A DNA stretch of 64,000 bases, taken from assembly GCF_047948215.1 (NCBI RefSeq), contig NC_134456.1, positions 200,024,034-200,088,033 of the forward strand, read 5' to 3'. Positions 13,781 through 27,217 of the stretch are shown here, one piece after another (the first letter of the stretch is position 1; each line of letters opens with the position of its first letter). This stretch comes from Lycorma delicatula (taxonomy: Eukaryota > Arthropoda > Insecta > Hemiptera > Fulgoridae). The notes beneath the pieces were generated by a model. It searched no databases and had not been told where the DNA came from. It saw nothing but the letters and a program-made list of their open reading frames with translations. Both the position numbers and the translations under genes were made by a program.

Positions 13781-14095
13781 ACAAAATCGGCCGGAGAAAC
13801 CCATCCTCATACATGCGATATGATCAAATATGCTATGAACTTCTTTTTCCTCTCGCCGTTTTTGAAATTAAAAAATCTGTGCTGTATTAAAATGGAGAGC
13901 ATAAAAATTCAGGACCAGTGTGAGGGTAATTTCCTGAGCCGAACAATAGGAGAAGGGGTATTATATGCGGAGGGGGGCTACATGGTAAGCCTGTTACCGC
14001 CAGTGCAGCAGAAGCCCCAGTCCGTGTAGCAAACCCATCCGCTAAGCCGCTTCCCTGATTAATACTCGTACACTGGAAATTGCTTTTCTCATACC
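13780..14095. other. G+C-richer island of unknown origin
   Basis: The core at about 13,905-14,060 stands out from the A+T-rich surroundings. It is open on the plus strand (69 codons, 13,820-14,029) and on the minus strand (90 codons, 13,887-14,159). Neither reading has a recognisable domain. Composition unlike the neighbours suggests a transposon fragment, perhaps a LINE UTR or ORF1 piece, rather than a host exon. Confidence 0.4.
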
Positions 14096-15462
14096 GACCG
14101 AATGTATCCCAAATATTTTCTTTGCCTTTGTTCCATTGAAAGCTACTTATTTTAAGCAAATATAAAATTGCTTACCGCAAATCGTTCGAATAAAAATAAA
14201 ACTAATCTTTAGCCCAGAAAAAAATTCGTAATACTCTGAAAATAAAAATAAACATAGGATCAGTAAGCTTTTCTACTCGGCAGTTTTATCGCTTTATAAA
14301 ATAATAATAAACCAATCAGAATATATTTTTTATTAATCGTGAGCATAACAAGGAGTGTACTCATAGGTTAAATCATACATAAGTAAATAAAATCTAGATC
14401 ATATGTCATGAAATATTAGTTACCATGTTTCGAACAAAAGTTTTCATATTAAATATAATAAAATGTAAATTTGAAAAAACAAATAAATCTGAACTCATCA
14501 TTTTAATAAAGATATCAATATCGCTTTAAAGTCTATTTATTATCCTACTTTCGTTAATACTAACAAATAGAATAAATTAAAAACCTTTTAGGTGAATTTT
14601 TATTGATTTTAGTTTAATTATGTGAATTTTTATTGAGTGTAATAATAACTTTTGTTGTAAAATAACTTGCCACTTTACGCTGATCTGTTTTAGTCGCTAA
14701 TGATTGTAACACATGTAAATCAACGATGAGGTAATTAGAACCAATAGCAGCAGCTTTCTCGAAGATTATTTTTTTTTTTTTTGGTTGTTTGTGGGCGAAA
14801 AAGGCTTAAGATTAATGGTTCACTAAATAGTCAATAAGGGCAAAATTTAAATTATCTAACGTAGACCAAATATTGCCAAAACTTCGATGAGTTCGGATTA
14901 TTGATGTAAAACGGTATGTTAAATTTAGGTTAAGAAGGCATTAGAACCTATTTAATATTTCCTATCGTCCAGTTACAACTGAAGATGATATTCCTCTTTG
15001 GAATATATCTATTACCAGCGAGATTTTTTTTAGGTTACTTATAACCATTCTGATTAATCCACTGCAGTACTAGGTAGGCTTCTTTTTTAAGTATCAATTT
15101 TTTAGATAAACACTCTGATTACACTATAGTATTTAAAAAAAAAGTATGCATAGGTAAATGAATAAATGTTAATAATATTCTAATTCTATTTTTATTGATT
15201 GCAAATAATGTTGGACTAAATAATTGTGTTAAAATTTGGATAATATTTAGAGATCCTCACCAAATTCAGGATGCTTTGGCAATAATCTTGTGGACACATT
15301 CTTACTATTAAAAAATATGTTTTAAAAAATTCGCAATGCCTTCTTCTCCACTAATAAGAAAACAAACGTAGTTATAATTTTTCTTCGAATAACAATTGAA
15401 AGATATACTAATAATTATTAATTTACTTATCATAAAAGGTAAAAAAAAATCAATAATTTAAC
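14096..15462. other. A+T-rich DNA; poly-T/GTGGGCGAAAAA motif at 14,770-14,802
   Basis: No coding potential was seen. A poly-T run followed by TTTGTGGGCGAAAAA (14,788-14,802) recurs after the poly-T at 52,610-52,634. This looks like the reversed 3' end of a shared retroelement. Confidence 0.5.
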
Positions 15463-15745
15463 ACGCCGGTCGGTCTAGTGGTAAAACTCATCGTCGTAAA
15501 TCAGCTGATTTCGATCATCACATAATGTAAAAAAGTACATTAAAAGTGTACGAAGTCGAGAGTTCTAAGGGTCAAATCCTAATAAAGATAGTGGATTTTA
15601 TTCGGATTTGACTACTAGGTCGTGGATACCGATATTCTTTGATAGCTGGGTTTCAATTAATCACACGTCTCAGGAATGGTCGGACTGAGTCTGTACAAGT
15701 TACACGTTTACTGGTACATTCAGACAGATATTGATGAGCCAAAAA
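15463..15745 (+). mobile_element. Diverged SINE-B copy
   Basis: It starts with the SINE-B head (CGGTCGGTCTAGTGGT) and retains TCAGCTGATTT and TCGAGAGTT. The body follows: GGATTTGACTACTAGGTCGTGGATACCG, TGGGTTTCAATTAATCACACGTCTCAGGAATGGTCG and ACTGAG. About 40 bp is inserted after TCAGCTGATTT relative to the other copies. The usual 3' tail is missing and no TSD is visible, so this is an older or variant member. Confidence 0.8.
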
Positions 15746-15998
15746 CATGTGTTATTTTTGGATAATAATTCCTCAGTCTTAAAGAAATAATTCTTAGCAC
15801 CTAATTAACGATTTCTATTCAACACGAAGTTAATTATTTTATCAATATAAAATATAATATATGTAATTATTTTTTCAATACCATCATGAGAAAACAAAAA
15901 CAAGACATAGATCAATGAAGGAATGCTTCATAAAACGCAGTCAATAACAATACTGGTATTTATTTTTATTTAGCGGTAACTTTTAAGTAACACAAAAA

Positions 15999-16049
15999 AG
16001 ATATATATATATATAAAGATATATATATATATATATATATCTTTAGAGA

Positions 16050-16092
<43 letters not shown>
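15999..16092. repeat. (AT)n followed by (AG)n microsatellites
   Basis: Two AT runs flanked by AAAG and CTTT (15,999-16,045) make a perfect self-complementary block. They are followed by an interrupted then pure AG run to 16,092. Confidence 0.95.
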
Positions 16093-16096
<4 letters not shown>

Positions 16097-18539
16097 TGAC
16101 AGAAGTTTTAATTACAATACAACATATCAGTACCAGAATAAATATAAAACAAGCAATTACTAATTAAAGATACATTCTTAAGTGATAGGAATTTTTAATG
16201 TGAAAATATTAACAGAAACATGCAGGCATATTAGAGATTTCAATAAATTTCTAATGAACTGCAGAATATAAATTAAAATAGATATAAGTTATATAATAAG
16301 AAGGATTTTGCCTGTATTTGTACCTAATATGAACATAAAAAGGAAGAAATTATTTTAAAACCTTTATATGTAAAATTATATTTAATTATAAATAAAAATT
16401 ATGCTTAAAAAAAATGTTAGTAAACTTTTAATTAGTAAAAAAATAAATTTATTTTATTTATTTTTTTAAGACTATATTCAACTAAATTGGGAGTATTCTT
16501 ACAGAATTTCCATCTGCAAATTCGTCTTTTAAATTTACCCCTCCTTCTTTCGCAAAACATTTCCATTTGCCCGGTTGCAAGTTAGCCTGAACAAAAGTTA
16601 ATTAATCAACGAATCCCACATTATTTCTTTGTCTTATGTTTATTGTTAGCTCACAAAATGAAAACTGAAGCCACAAATTTATTTCTGCTTTAGGAGGTTG
16701 AACATATTACTCATGACTTTTGAATGGAAGCAGCTGCGTTATATCGCTAAAAAGGAGCACATTAACTCCGCCGAATAAATTTTCGTTATTAATCAGACAC
16801 AGAACATTATGAAACAATACTTAAAAAAAAAATGAAACCGACATAAAAATTCCTTAAAAGAAAGAAATAATTTCGTCAAAATACTTCATTTATTCCTAAG
16901 ACACCTTTTTGTCGGTACCAAAATAGATGGCCATACTTACGTGGTAACGTATATAAAAAGATGTAATATTCGCAAAAGAAAAAGCAGTCAAAGCTGATAA
17001 ATATGAATTCCACTGATGTAATAACGTAATGGATGTAATGTAATGGTTTTAATAATACGTATGCTGTATTGTTGAATAAATTTATATTATATGTAGAAAT
17101 TAATTTTGTAGAAGCAGGCGTCGATTCCAAAAAGTGTCTAAGGAATTAATTAAGTTTTTCAACGAAAGTATTTCTTACTTTTTAGGGAATTTTGATGTTG
17201 GTTCCATTTAACAAAAAAAATAATTATTAAGGTTTGTTATCGCAATCGACACAAAAACAGAAAATAAATATTTTATATATTGAGCAATTATCTGTGCTTT
17301 ATACAATAATTCCGATTTCCTAACGTCGTAATCTATTTTTTAATAATTAACTATCAAATTAATATAATCGCTTCAAGTTAATTTGAAAAAGCTCTTATAG
17401 AAAGGTACTTACGATGAAAAAGTGGCCGGGTAGGATAACAATTTCTGGGGCTATAGAACAGAAAGTAATGGAACTATAGTAGGAAAGATGGAAAACTCTT
17501 CTTGTTAGGTGTACGTATAGCTTCATTGCATTCATTATTAAGAGCGCAAAAAACGTGTTTCGACAAGGATCAAATTAGGTTTAGGTGGTGAGAGAAAACC
17601 CTGGAATATTCCATCATCGGTCAGGTGAATGAATATTGTTGTGATAATTCATGAACACTGTATAAGGAGAGTAAAGATGATGTTATGAAATTTTGGCTTG
17701 TCTAAAGTTAAAAAAAATACAAATAATATAGTTTTTATAAATCTCAACCATAGAACTATACAAAAAGGAATAATGTATACAGTGTGGAAATATATATAAA
17801 ATTAGGCCTTATTTCATATACCAAGTCTTGAAACTATACCAACAAAATATTATCAAATCACTGCTATATACTACGCACAAAGTATCTTTGCTTGTTAAAA
17901 AGATCGGTTATTTTTTGATTTATTTCAAATAGCAGGGAGGAAATTTTTTAATTTATTTGCCCGGTTAATAGCTGAGAGGGAAAAGTTGACAATGTAGGAG
18001 TAGATTACCCCTTAAACAGAATCACTTCAAATTTCTAAGTAAATTGGCTGTCCACCTTAAATGATAAGTTAGTAGAATTTTTTTTTTTAGGCGTAAGTTG
18101 AAAACCTCACAAACGTATTAAAAATTAGGGTAGAAACAGTTCTATGGAGGGTCTAAAAACAATTTATTTATTTTAAAATGGTGACGCTCAAAATTTGAAA
18201 CAATAGTTTTTAAATGTTTCAACAACCATTTTAAAGAGCGATGAAAATTTAATTTTAGTCATATAACAGGTAGTAAATCCGGAGTAGGGGTTCTGGGATT
18301 ATTTTCTATGGGATGACCTATAGAACACAATGAAGCGTATTTTATATATATATATAATTCTGCGGTACTACATCTAATTTCCGGGATGATCGCGTATAAC
18401 ATTCATAAAATACATATTTTATTTTATGTAAATGTACAGTCGCCTGTACCGTGATTGAAATTAAAGAGGAATAAAGTTTTCAATAAAGACCGATTTTAAT
18501 AAAACAGCTATCAGTAAAACAAAGTAAACCAACAGTGAG
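16093..18539. other. A+T-rich DNA with no supported gene
   Basis: No gene was seen. Around 18,173-18,234 there is a nested inverted repeat (TTAAAATGGT...ACCATTTTAA, with TTGAAAC...GTTTCAA inside), probably a repeat relic. Confidence 0.5.
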
Positions 18540-18860
18540 TGCTAGCGAAGCACAATTAACATAATAATTATTATTGTAAATTGTGATGTCGGGTGGTCGG
18601 ATCGGAATGCTCGCTTCACAACCGCGCCACAAAATGTAATTCTGTAACACCGTTTACCCGCTCGCTCAACGGCTGTTCATTCATATAGGAATTTGATGTC
18701 CCTCGCTTTGCCACAGTTCACCGCTGTTGTTTCTGCTATGATACATGATGTTACATTCCGATGCGCGAGCGCGTGTCTCTGTATGCGTCCTGGCATATGC
18801 TGTGACGACGGCAAGCGCGCAATAACCTCTCAGTCCAAAATACAAATACTAGCGTATCAT
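18540..18860. other. CpG- and G+C-richer island
   Basis: It begins with GTGAGTGCTAGCGAAGCAC and contains many CpG dinucleotides (TCGGGTGGTCGGATCGG; GCGCGAGCGCG). The ORF at 18,693-18,920 (75 codons) has no recognisable domain. The GCGAAGCAC motif resembles GTAGCGAAGCAC at the very end of the window, so I favour a dispersed repeat over a promoter. Confidence 0.4.
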
Positions 18861-20039
18861 TTATGTTATAATTACAATTTCATATGCAACGTTATATTGT
18901 ACATTTACGGACGTACATAAATAAATACCTAAACGAGCAAAAATACATGCGCTGTCAGAATAACATAGAAATCCAAGGCAAACATACTTGTACACGGAAT
19001 CAGTAAACTAGGGTAATAAATAGAATTAATGACAACGTAGATGTATCGGTAAACACATATCCTTGGTAAATTTCCCTTACAGATATACAACGATATTTAT
19101 GTTACCTAACAAGAGGAAGCCGACATAATAATCTCCTAATAAATGGAAAACAAATTAAAACTTAATGTCCTATTTACATTCGTGGCAGAAAAAATCCTGA
19201 AGAGATAGCATTAAGCTTTCATAAAACCTGCAATTCAAGACCACCGCATTTTTTAAAAGCACGAAGAAAAAATTATAAATATAAAAAATAAGTAAAAAGG
19301 ACAAACCTTTAGCATTTAGATCATCTGTAATATTTTACAGTTCATTAAATAAATCTCGGAAAAAATAAAAATCTAATGCAATCTATGTATAATAACAACT
19401 TATTATTTTGCATTATACAAAAAAATATCTAAAAATATTCTTATTTTTAATCAAATTAGATATGTTTAAGAATTCTCTGTAAATAATCTGACACGATGAA
19501 GTTTTTTTTAAAGTTCATGCGTGTAAAGATTAATTTTTGTTTACTATTGTTATAATCGGCCGAATACCACCATATAAAGCCTATATAGATTAAATATTAA
19601 TAAATTCATTTGCACAAATATTAAAGCTTATTTTACTATTATAAAAGGATATAATTCTAAAATTAAATAACACATTCTACAAATGAAAAAAAAAAAATTA
19701 ATAATTAAATTATTTGACCTAAAATAAATGTCATCTTAGATCAATCTAAGATGTCATTCGTAATCTACTAAGAGTAATCGTAAAATATTAGGAATGTTTG
19801 TAGTTTTTACCGTTAAATAGTATTCTAAGTTTCTGAAATACTACTAATGAACAAGTAATAAATAAAAAATATAAATATTTAAAAAATACTTTTGTTTTTT
19901 TTATTATAACGACACAGAAACTTTTTACAATCTGTTCAGCTAGAAAATTGAACAATAAGTAAATAAGATCTATTTGAACTAACAGTAAGTAGCCCAAGAC
20001 CCAGCGGCTTGTGACTTAATAATGAAATAAACGAGCATT
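18861..20039. other. A+T-rich DNA; small perfect hairpin at 19,732-19,753
   Basis: CATCTTAGAT-ca-ATCTAAGATG forms a 10-bp perfect stem with a 2-base spacer. No adjacent gene suggests a terminator role. Nothing else was recognised. Confidence 0.55.
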
Positions 20040-20456
20040 CCGTAGGGCCAGACCATAAAGTCACCTAATTGAAACGATAAGGCAAACCAAGAATATTGTT
20101 CTTAGCAATCTTGAAAAATCACTGATCGTGTTATTTAATAAATTGACCGCCAAATAATTCGGGTGCCTATCCAGATGATTTTGATACCGTAGGCTGACCA
20201 GAAAGATTTGCTGTGGAACGGTTCGCAACTTAAAATCATTATACATGAGGCTATTACTTATGTACCAGGGTATATTGAGCATTTTTCGCCGTGTTTTTAT
20301 TTGGTAGCGTTCTTTTGCTTTAAAAAGTGTTTTGTTTGGAATTCTCAACATTCTGCTGAATCTTTTAAAGGGTATCAGATAGTTGATGGTTACTGCTTTA
20401 TAATAACAAGGTTTTAAATCTGTGTTTAATATCTTTGTTAAATTTCTTCGCATCAA
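20040..20456 (-). pseudogene. Jockey-like LINE ORF2 C-terminal fragment
   Basis: The minus-strand ORF at 20,061-20,456 (131 codons) contains PWYISNSLMYNDFKL, SLRYQNHLDRHPNYLAVNLL and SDFSRLLR. This is the end of a jockey-clade ORF2, after the RT domain. The comparable segment of the LINE copy at 22.9-24.2 kb reads LNFTNVRKEIQRF and, further on, ENVRKLND. The segment upstream of PWYISN is probably the QRFQ-type region (FKRFSRML). Only the last part of ORF2 remains. Confidence 0.8.
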
Positions 20457-22899
20457 GGGAATTTATACTAAATGTTTTACTTAATAAAAGAAAAATCTCA
20501 AGTACTATTTTTTCAATAGAATTAAGTAATTAAAAAAAAATCGTAATAATCATAAAAATATTATGAACAAAGCTGTTTAGAAATTACAAAGAGAATTAAA
20601 ATGTTGAAAAAATATGTCAGCAATTTAATCCAAAAAATCAAATAAGTTTTGTTTAGATATTTACATAATTTTGTTTTACATCAGAGTATATCTCATCACG
20701 ATTATTAGGGTTGATATTCCACAGATAAAAAGAGAACTCTAATATTTCAAAAGTTGGATCAAGGGAAACTTTGATTATTAGAGCAGTATCGCAAAAAACG
20801 TTCGTATTAATTCATTAACATATTAAATATGTGAAATAATAAATAAGTAAAATTACAATTCGGAATAAATAAAGTACAAATACAAAAAAATAAAAAATTT
20901 AGAAGGCGTTATTAATTATTACTAGAAGGCGTACTTATATATTTTACCTGTTTATATTTGAAAGCTCCAAACAGTGATCTCATAGTCTACATTTTATTTT
21001 AAAAACGTTTTATTAATATTTGAAGTAATTTCAAGAAATAGTTTTTCATTTCAGATATACGAAGACGTAACAAAAATTTACTTATGACGGTAAAGCTTAC
21101 CACCATTTTATTAAGACGCTTTACAGGAAAATAGTACGTACTGATAATGTTACAGAAAAAAATAATTTGATTGTTCCACGAGAATTTACCATCTAAGACA
21201 TTCCAAAATTTCACACCGTAAGGATAAAACATAATCATTTTCAAGAATATGAACGATCCCATTAAAGAAGATATTTTATAGACCAATATCAGTGGTTTTT
21301 TGTTGTCTTATTCATTAGGGCAAATATACTTATGTATATTGTAAACCAACCCACCAAAATGTAGGTGACATTCTACTCAACAAATGTAAACTGTAATGTG
21401 TATAATACTATTATGTAGGTAATTATTATCCCATTCTTGAATTTTCTTCTTAATTATGGCTACTTATCTGTGTATTAAAAGATATTCGTGTTTAAAATCT
21501 TAATTTGTTATTGTTAGTGCAGTTTCAAATTTTATTCAATTCTGGTAAATTCTAAGATATCATGTCAGAAAGGTTTTTTGCTTAATTCAACAATTTATGT
21601 ATTTTCAATCAATTGAATACAAAACTCTGAAGTTGTGTGTGTGTATATGTATGTGTCTGCATGTCTGCATGTCATGTATATGTGTGTGTCTGTGTGTGCG
21701 GGTGTGTTGTCGCTTCTCTATGGCATGGCGAAGCGTTGTGTTCGCGTTATCGTTAGATAAAATGGTGCCAGTGTTGCTGTTTAGAAGTTTAATATAATGC
21801 CGTAGTATATAGAGAATATAGATTAATTAAAGTAAACAATGTTCTGTTTTATTTTTTATTCTGCATTTACTTCTAAATCTATTAGGTTCTATTGGAAGCA
21901 CATAATTTATTTTTGTCATTAATAACAATTAGATACAAACAATTCTATAGATATATAATCAAATATTAAACTCATGTTTTAATTTATATATATATAAATA
22001 CTGATAGTAATCATATTAAAACAAAATATTGACATTCTACATGAGTATTATTTTCTTGTATAACAATAGCAGTATTAGATCAAACCTGAATCTATTGCCA
22101 GTTTATTTAAATATTTTATGAGCCCAGTTTTTACCAACAGATCACGTTCAGTAAATACAACCTGCTGCTACTTTTATTTATTTGCGTATTAAAAAATATA
22201 TTATTTCGTATCACCTTAGTACTTTATAACAAATGTATACAAATGAAAATTGGAAAAATATAGAAAGTATAAAGTAAAAGTATATGATACATCAAAAGTG
22301 TTTATAATAACATAAAAATACTTTTTCATCTGCACTACAAAAGTTACTGAATAAATATCTTCTTTTTTTTACAAAAAAGAAAAAAGAAAAGGAAGTAATT
22401 GGTGTAGTCAATAAGTATATAATACAGTAAATAACCAATTCAAATCAGTGTAATAGTAATAAAAATTTGTGATGAATTTTCAACATTCTTGACCTGAATG
22501 TAAATAGATGAATGTGCTTCTTTAATATTCTATTACAGAATTTATCCATATTATATAATTATACATTATTTTTGTCTCAAAATAAAATTTCCAATCAGTT
22601 TCACTATTCCAGAAACCATAAGTAAAAATAATATAATCACTTACAATCACATGCAGAGAGGCTTCCGTCGATACTACTCAAAAATTACATACTAATATTC
22701 CTATACAGAAGATTTAATGTAAGTATACATATAAGGTTGGATAAGAGAACTGTACAATTAGTGGCTCAACACAAAATAAACACAATCAAAAGATTAACAA
22801 ACAAGAAAAAAGATAAAACACTAAGAGAAAAAAATGAAAATAAAACCAAAATTAATAGCGAAAGAATAATAACTAAAACTGAACGAAGTGAAATAATGC
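20457..22899. other. A+T-rich DNA with a GT-rich tract at 21,633-21,706
   Basis: The GT-rich tract is a degenerate (TG)n interrupted by TATG and CTG units. It accounts for the cysteine/valine-rich ORF at 21,597-21,797. No supported gene or named repeat was found elsewhere. Confidence 0.6.
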
Positions 22900-24225
22900 A
22901 TTGATGGATAACACACAGTTGATGCAGCTCAAACTCAAATTATATTAAGTCACCAAGGAAAAACGTGGTGAGTCGTTAAGTTTTCTAACGTTTTCACTAT
23001 TGCCTAGAAAATTACTAGCTAACTAATTTACGTAGTTGTTTAGCCTCAATGTATATTTTGCACCGAATCTCTGAATTTCTTTTCGAACATTCGTAAAATT
23101 CAATAACTGTGGATCTCACTGTTTTTTTTTACAAACCAAGTTACTTCTGTTACGTCCTCAGTGATTTTTTTTGGAATCGCTGTATTATGCCGACATTGTT
23201 ACTGCTTGTAATACCCCAATGCAGGATCCCAAAGGTCCAAATCGGTTTCAGAATAGTCGTGTATATCAACTGCTTGTTAGATAGTGAAAGTTATAATCTC
23301 CTGCTCCGTACATTTCCTTAAACTTAATATTCAGTTTTTTATCTTTTCTATAATATGAACTTTCCACGTCAGAAGAAAATCAAGATAAAGACCAACGTAC
23401 CGTAAATTTTGAGCGTGCAGTATGAAAATACAGTAGAGGTGAACATGTAGGCAGTCTCCTCTCATTGCGAGATGACTCGATTTCGTTTGACTAATCTAAA
23501 TCTTCCATTTAGAAAGCCATCCGCTGATTTGGTCCAGTTCAGATTGTAATTTACTTGAAGCTAGAGTTGGCTTAGAGTTGTTTGACAGCCAAGCTGTCGT
23601 GTCATCGGGTAATGAAGTGAAAGTGACATAGTCCGGTATCGGAAGGTCCGCTGTGAAGATAGAATATAAGACAGGTCCTAAAATCGAGACTTCAGGAACT
23701 CTCAACTTTGTGTCAAAGATGAAGGCCTAGGTACCATACCGAGGTACATCAAGATGAAGACCAAGGCAATGTACATTTCAGTACAGTACTTATTATACTT
23801 CATAACAACTCCTTATTATACGTCATCCATGAAATAATCCGTCCAGGTAACCACGCAGAATCAAGTTGAGGAAAGCTCTTTTTTAACCTGTATAGCAGAC
23901 CATGCAGCAGAACCTTGTCAAAGGTCTGCTGAACATCCAATAATGCAGCCGAACTGTATTTATTCTCGTCAAGGCACTTTCTGATATTCTTACCAAGTCT
24001 ACGTGCTTGCTCAATCGTGAGTATCACTTTGAAAGCCGAAGTGTGATCAGGAATAACTTAACCATATTCGAGAACAGCCCACACCCTTCGAAGAAAAGTC
24101 TCTTAAACATTTTAGACAAAATAGGTTAATAGACTTATCGGCTTATACAAAAATATTTCATGAACCAGTTTAGCTAGTTTCAGGGCCAAAATAATTTGTA
24201 AACCTTCCACAACATCGAGAAGCAA
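22900..24225 (-). pseudogene. Jockey-like LINE ORF2 fragment (RT domain to C-terminus)
   Basis: On the minus strand, from 24,225 down, the order of RT motifs is canonical. First come YKPISLL (the usual YRPISLL), VIPDH and TIEQARRLGKNIRKC. Then LLDVQQTFDKV carries the first catalytic aspartate, followed by HGLLYRLKKSFP. VSILGPVLYSIFTADLP and the active-site segment TSLPDDT follow, where FADD is usual, so the alanine is replaced by proline but both aspartates remain. Then come LQSELDQISGWLSKWKI and the thumb and C-terminal region (AVDIHDYSETDLDLWDP, read across frameshifts; KEIQRFGAKY). Several stops and frameshifts show that it is inactive. Minus-strand ORFs at 23,496-23,705 and 23,800-24,027 are its longest intact pieces. 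Confidence 0.88.
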
Positions 24226-27217
24226 GTAATGCGCAGGATAGCATTAAAGTGATGTGTTATGAAGTTATTGTACTAAAAACAGCTGTTTTTAATTTTTGCA
24301 AATTAAATTTTTTTTGTCAACTTCTGTTTTTTTTGTTTTGTTTTTAATAATAAAAGTTGTTATTTTTTTGTCATTCACCCACTTTATTTCATCATTTTTC
24401 TCCGAATTAAATTTTCCACAAGTTTTGATAATAATGAAGTTTACGCATTTATTACTCATTAAACAAAGTTATAGTTCTACAATCCTAAAAACGTGTTTTT
24501 TGTGACCGAATTTTTCTGTTTAACTACGGAAAATACAGTTCTGCGATCTATTTTATTAGATTTTTCAGGTCAAAAAAGATAAGAAATCAAAGATAAGTTA
24601 ACCCCTCATATAACGCTTTAAAAATTTTAGAATGACCTCATCTCACCGGGGAAACTGAATTCCAAGTGAAATCTTTCGTTAGCCGTAAATCGATAACAAA
24701 GCGTTTTCGAACATATGTTGGTATGAACTTTTTCCTTATTTAAAGCTCTAGAACTAGTTCCCAAATTATTTTCCTTTCCTTCTAAATCATTCTGTATTTG
24801 TGGAAGCTTCTTTAATTTTATATTATTTTAACATTATCTTATTATTATTTTTTTATTATTTAAATTTCAGATTAATAAATAACTGTCTAAGATATACTTC
24901 ACGGTTTTGCTTCTCTCAATAAGGAAATAATAAATAATCTATTCTTTTCTGTGTACAGTATATTAAAAGTAAAAAAAAGTTATATACATTTCAAAGTCTA
25001 TCGAAATTATAATGCAAAAATTATTTATGGTTGTGATAATTGAATTAGTACATCACAAAGCAAGATTATTATATCGAGAAGTTATATGATTATAATACAA
25101 CTTAAGTCAATTTAGGTGTACTACGAAACTGAATAACTTTGAATACAACAGAATGGAATAGAATGATCGTTGAACTCTGTAACGAAACAAGAAGGACTGA
25201 GGACTACGAGGAAACAAGGGACAGAGAGTAAGAGAGATAGAAAGACAAGATGTAGGGTTTTAGATGAACCGGTACAATACAATTCGCCGGTATAATATAT
25301 TTTCAGGAAGTAACAAGTTCTGGAACGAGGAAAGTTTGGGAAGGAAACAGTAGGAGGAACAGGTGAGCGGGTTGGCGAAGCAGGCATTTTATAAACATCC
25401 CCTCTGAGAGCATATGGCGTGCTATATAAATGGAAATCCGGACACGGACTGGGAATTAGCTTTGCACCATCCCCTTTACACCCCTTTTGCCGCTGCCATC
25501 ACCACTACTACCCTCTCATTCTGTTGTAAGTCCGACCGAGGCTAAAAGTTCAAATGGCATCTCGGTTGAACTTCAACCCACCTGATAATTGACCCCGTTT
25601 ATCTAGTGGTGGACAAAACAGTAGAATATACTAAACCATGAGTATCTTCAGTACTACGATATAACAATGGTTGTTTAATAGTTGTTTAAGAATGCAGTCA
25701 GAACAAACCAAATATCTGTACTTCTACTTACAGTTGTAATATATTTTTTCTGACACGAATAAGAGAGCAACAGGGGTGTTAAAAATGGTAATGATTACGG
25801 ATATAAAATTATTCTAAAAAAGTTAATTCTATTTTTAGTGTTTATTACAGTTAATATAATAAAGCTTTCTCAAATTTATTTTTAACGCGCTCTCATATAT
25901 GCAAAGTTTATCTTTTTTTTGCTAGAAATATTATTTTATTTGTTATTTTAAATTAATTTGTTTATTGTGATAATACAAATATTATTGTATTATTGTTATT
26001 AATAAAAATATGAATAAAAAAATATTTATAGGCGTTCTTGGCTATAATGCGCTTCGTTAGTTTTAAAGGCCAAGTAATTTTTTTTTTTTTCATTTTTTAT
26101 GTAGCTACAACCCTTAAAGTATGTGATACACAACTTTTGTTTTGAAACATAAAGCTTTTAATATTTTTTTCTTCTATAAGCTTCTTTTTAAGACTTCTCT
26201 TTTATAATAAAACTTAAATCAATTACTCTGAAATTAAATGAAATGAAGTTTTGCGTGAAAGTAACATTACTGAAAAAACACGTGAACATTAACTAATGGA
26301 ATCACTAAAAAATACAAATTTTATTTCCTCCGTTACTCGATTTTGTGAAACGAAAAATGAAAATATGAAGGTGCTACCTTGATCTCGATCAGGCTAGTAA
26401 AAATATTCTACTAAAAACAGAATTTGTATACCATAATCTTACAGCCTAACAAAACTTTATAATGAAAATAATTTACAGTATGAGTACAACCATATTAGTA
26501 GTATGTACACCTAAAACGAATGAAAAAGATTTTGGGTTAAATTGGATTTCAGAAAAGAAAAGGCTAAAGAACTATAACTTAATCACGGAACGATTCATTT
26601 CCATGGAAAAACCCACAGGGATTATATCTTCTTTAGTACTGAAAGATTATTTGAATTAATTTATTATGAAGAAAACCTTTCAGATAAATTAAAGAAAAAA
26701 ATTGCTAGATTAAAAAATATTTTATATTAGCGTCTCGAAAGATAAATATATAAATATTTACGATTTGAAACTATCATAAATTTTCTATTAATTGTTTTAC
26801 ATTCTTTCGATGATTTAAAGGGTTTACTCCGTTTTTTTTTTATTTTTATTTTACTTTACTCGATAATTAATTTTGGGTAAATCTACATGAATTAATTGCA
26901 TTACGGAAATTTTTTCTTCAAAAGTTGAGAAACGTATATTTCAGTTTAATCTGATTACATTTTAACCTGATTCAAGTTTACATTTATATGATTCCCGAAA
27001 GATAATTCTAAAAATTCACTATAAGTCTAAATAATAGCTTATTTTAGCATAAGATTTTCACTAAATTTGGGAATTTTTTATCTAATTTTACTTCAGTTAT
27101 CGACTTCTATCAAGTAATACGAATTTCAATCAGGAGTGGTTATCATTAAAAATAAAAAAACTTGATATGTTCATTTCATTAAGCTCAATAAAAAAAATTT
27201 GGTGTGGGCGCCGTATG
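24226..27217. other. Intergenic DNA with no supported gene
   Basis: The stretch 25,120-25,620 is less A+T-rich. It contains a TATA-like GCTATATAAATGG at about 25,419 and a pyrimidine-rich tract, but no open exon follows. The ORF at 26,462-26,659 (65 codons) has no recognisable motif. Confidence 0.5.

Noticed and set aside
25121..25620. Promoter and first exon of a host gene on either strand
   Set aside because: The TATA-like site and pyrimidine tract are not followed by a supported open frame, and no splice pair could be drawn.
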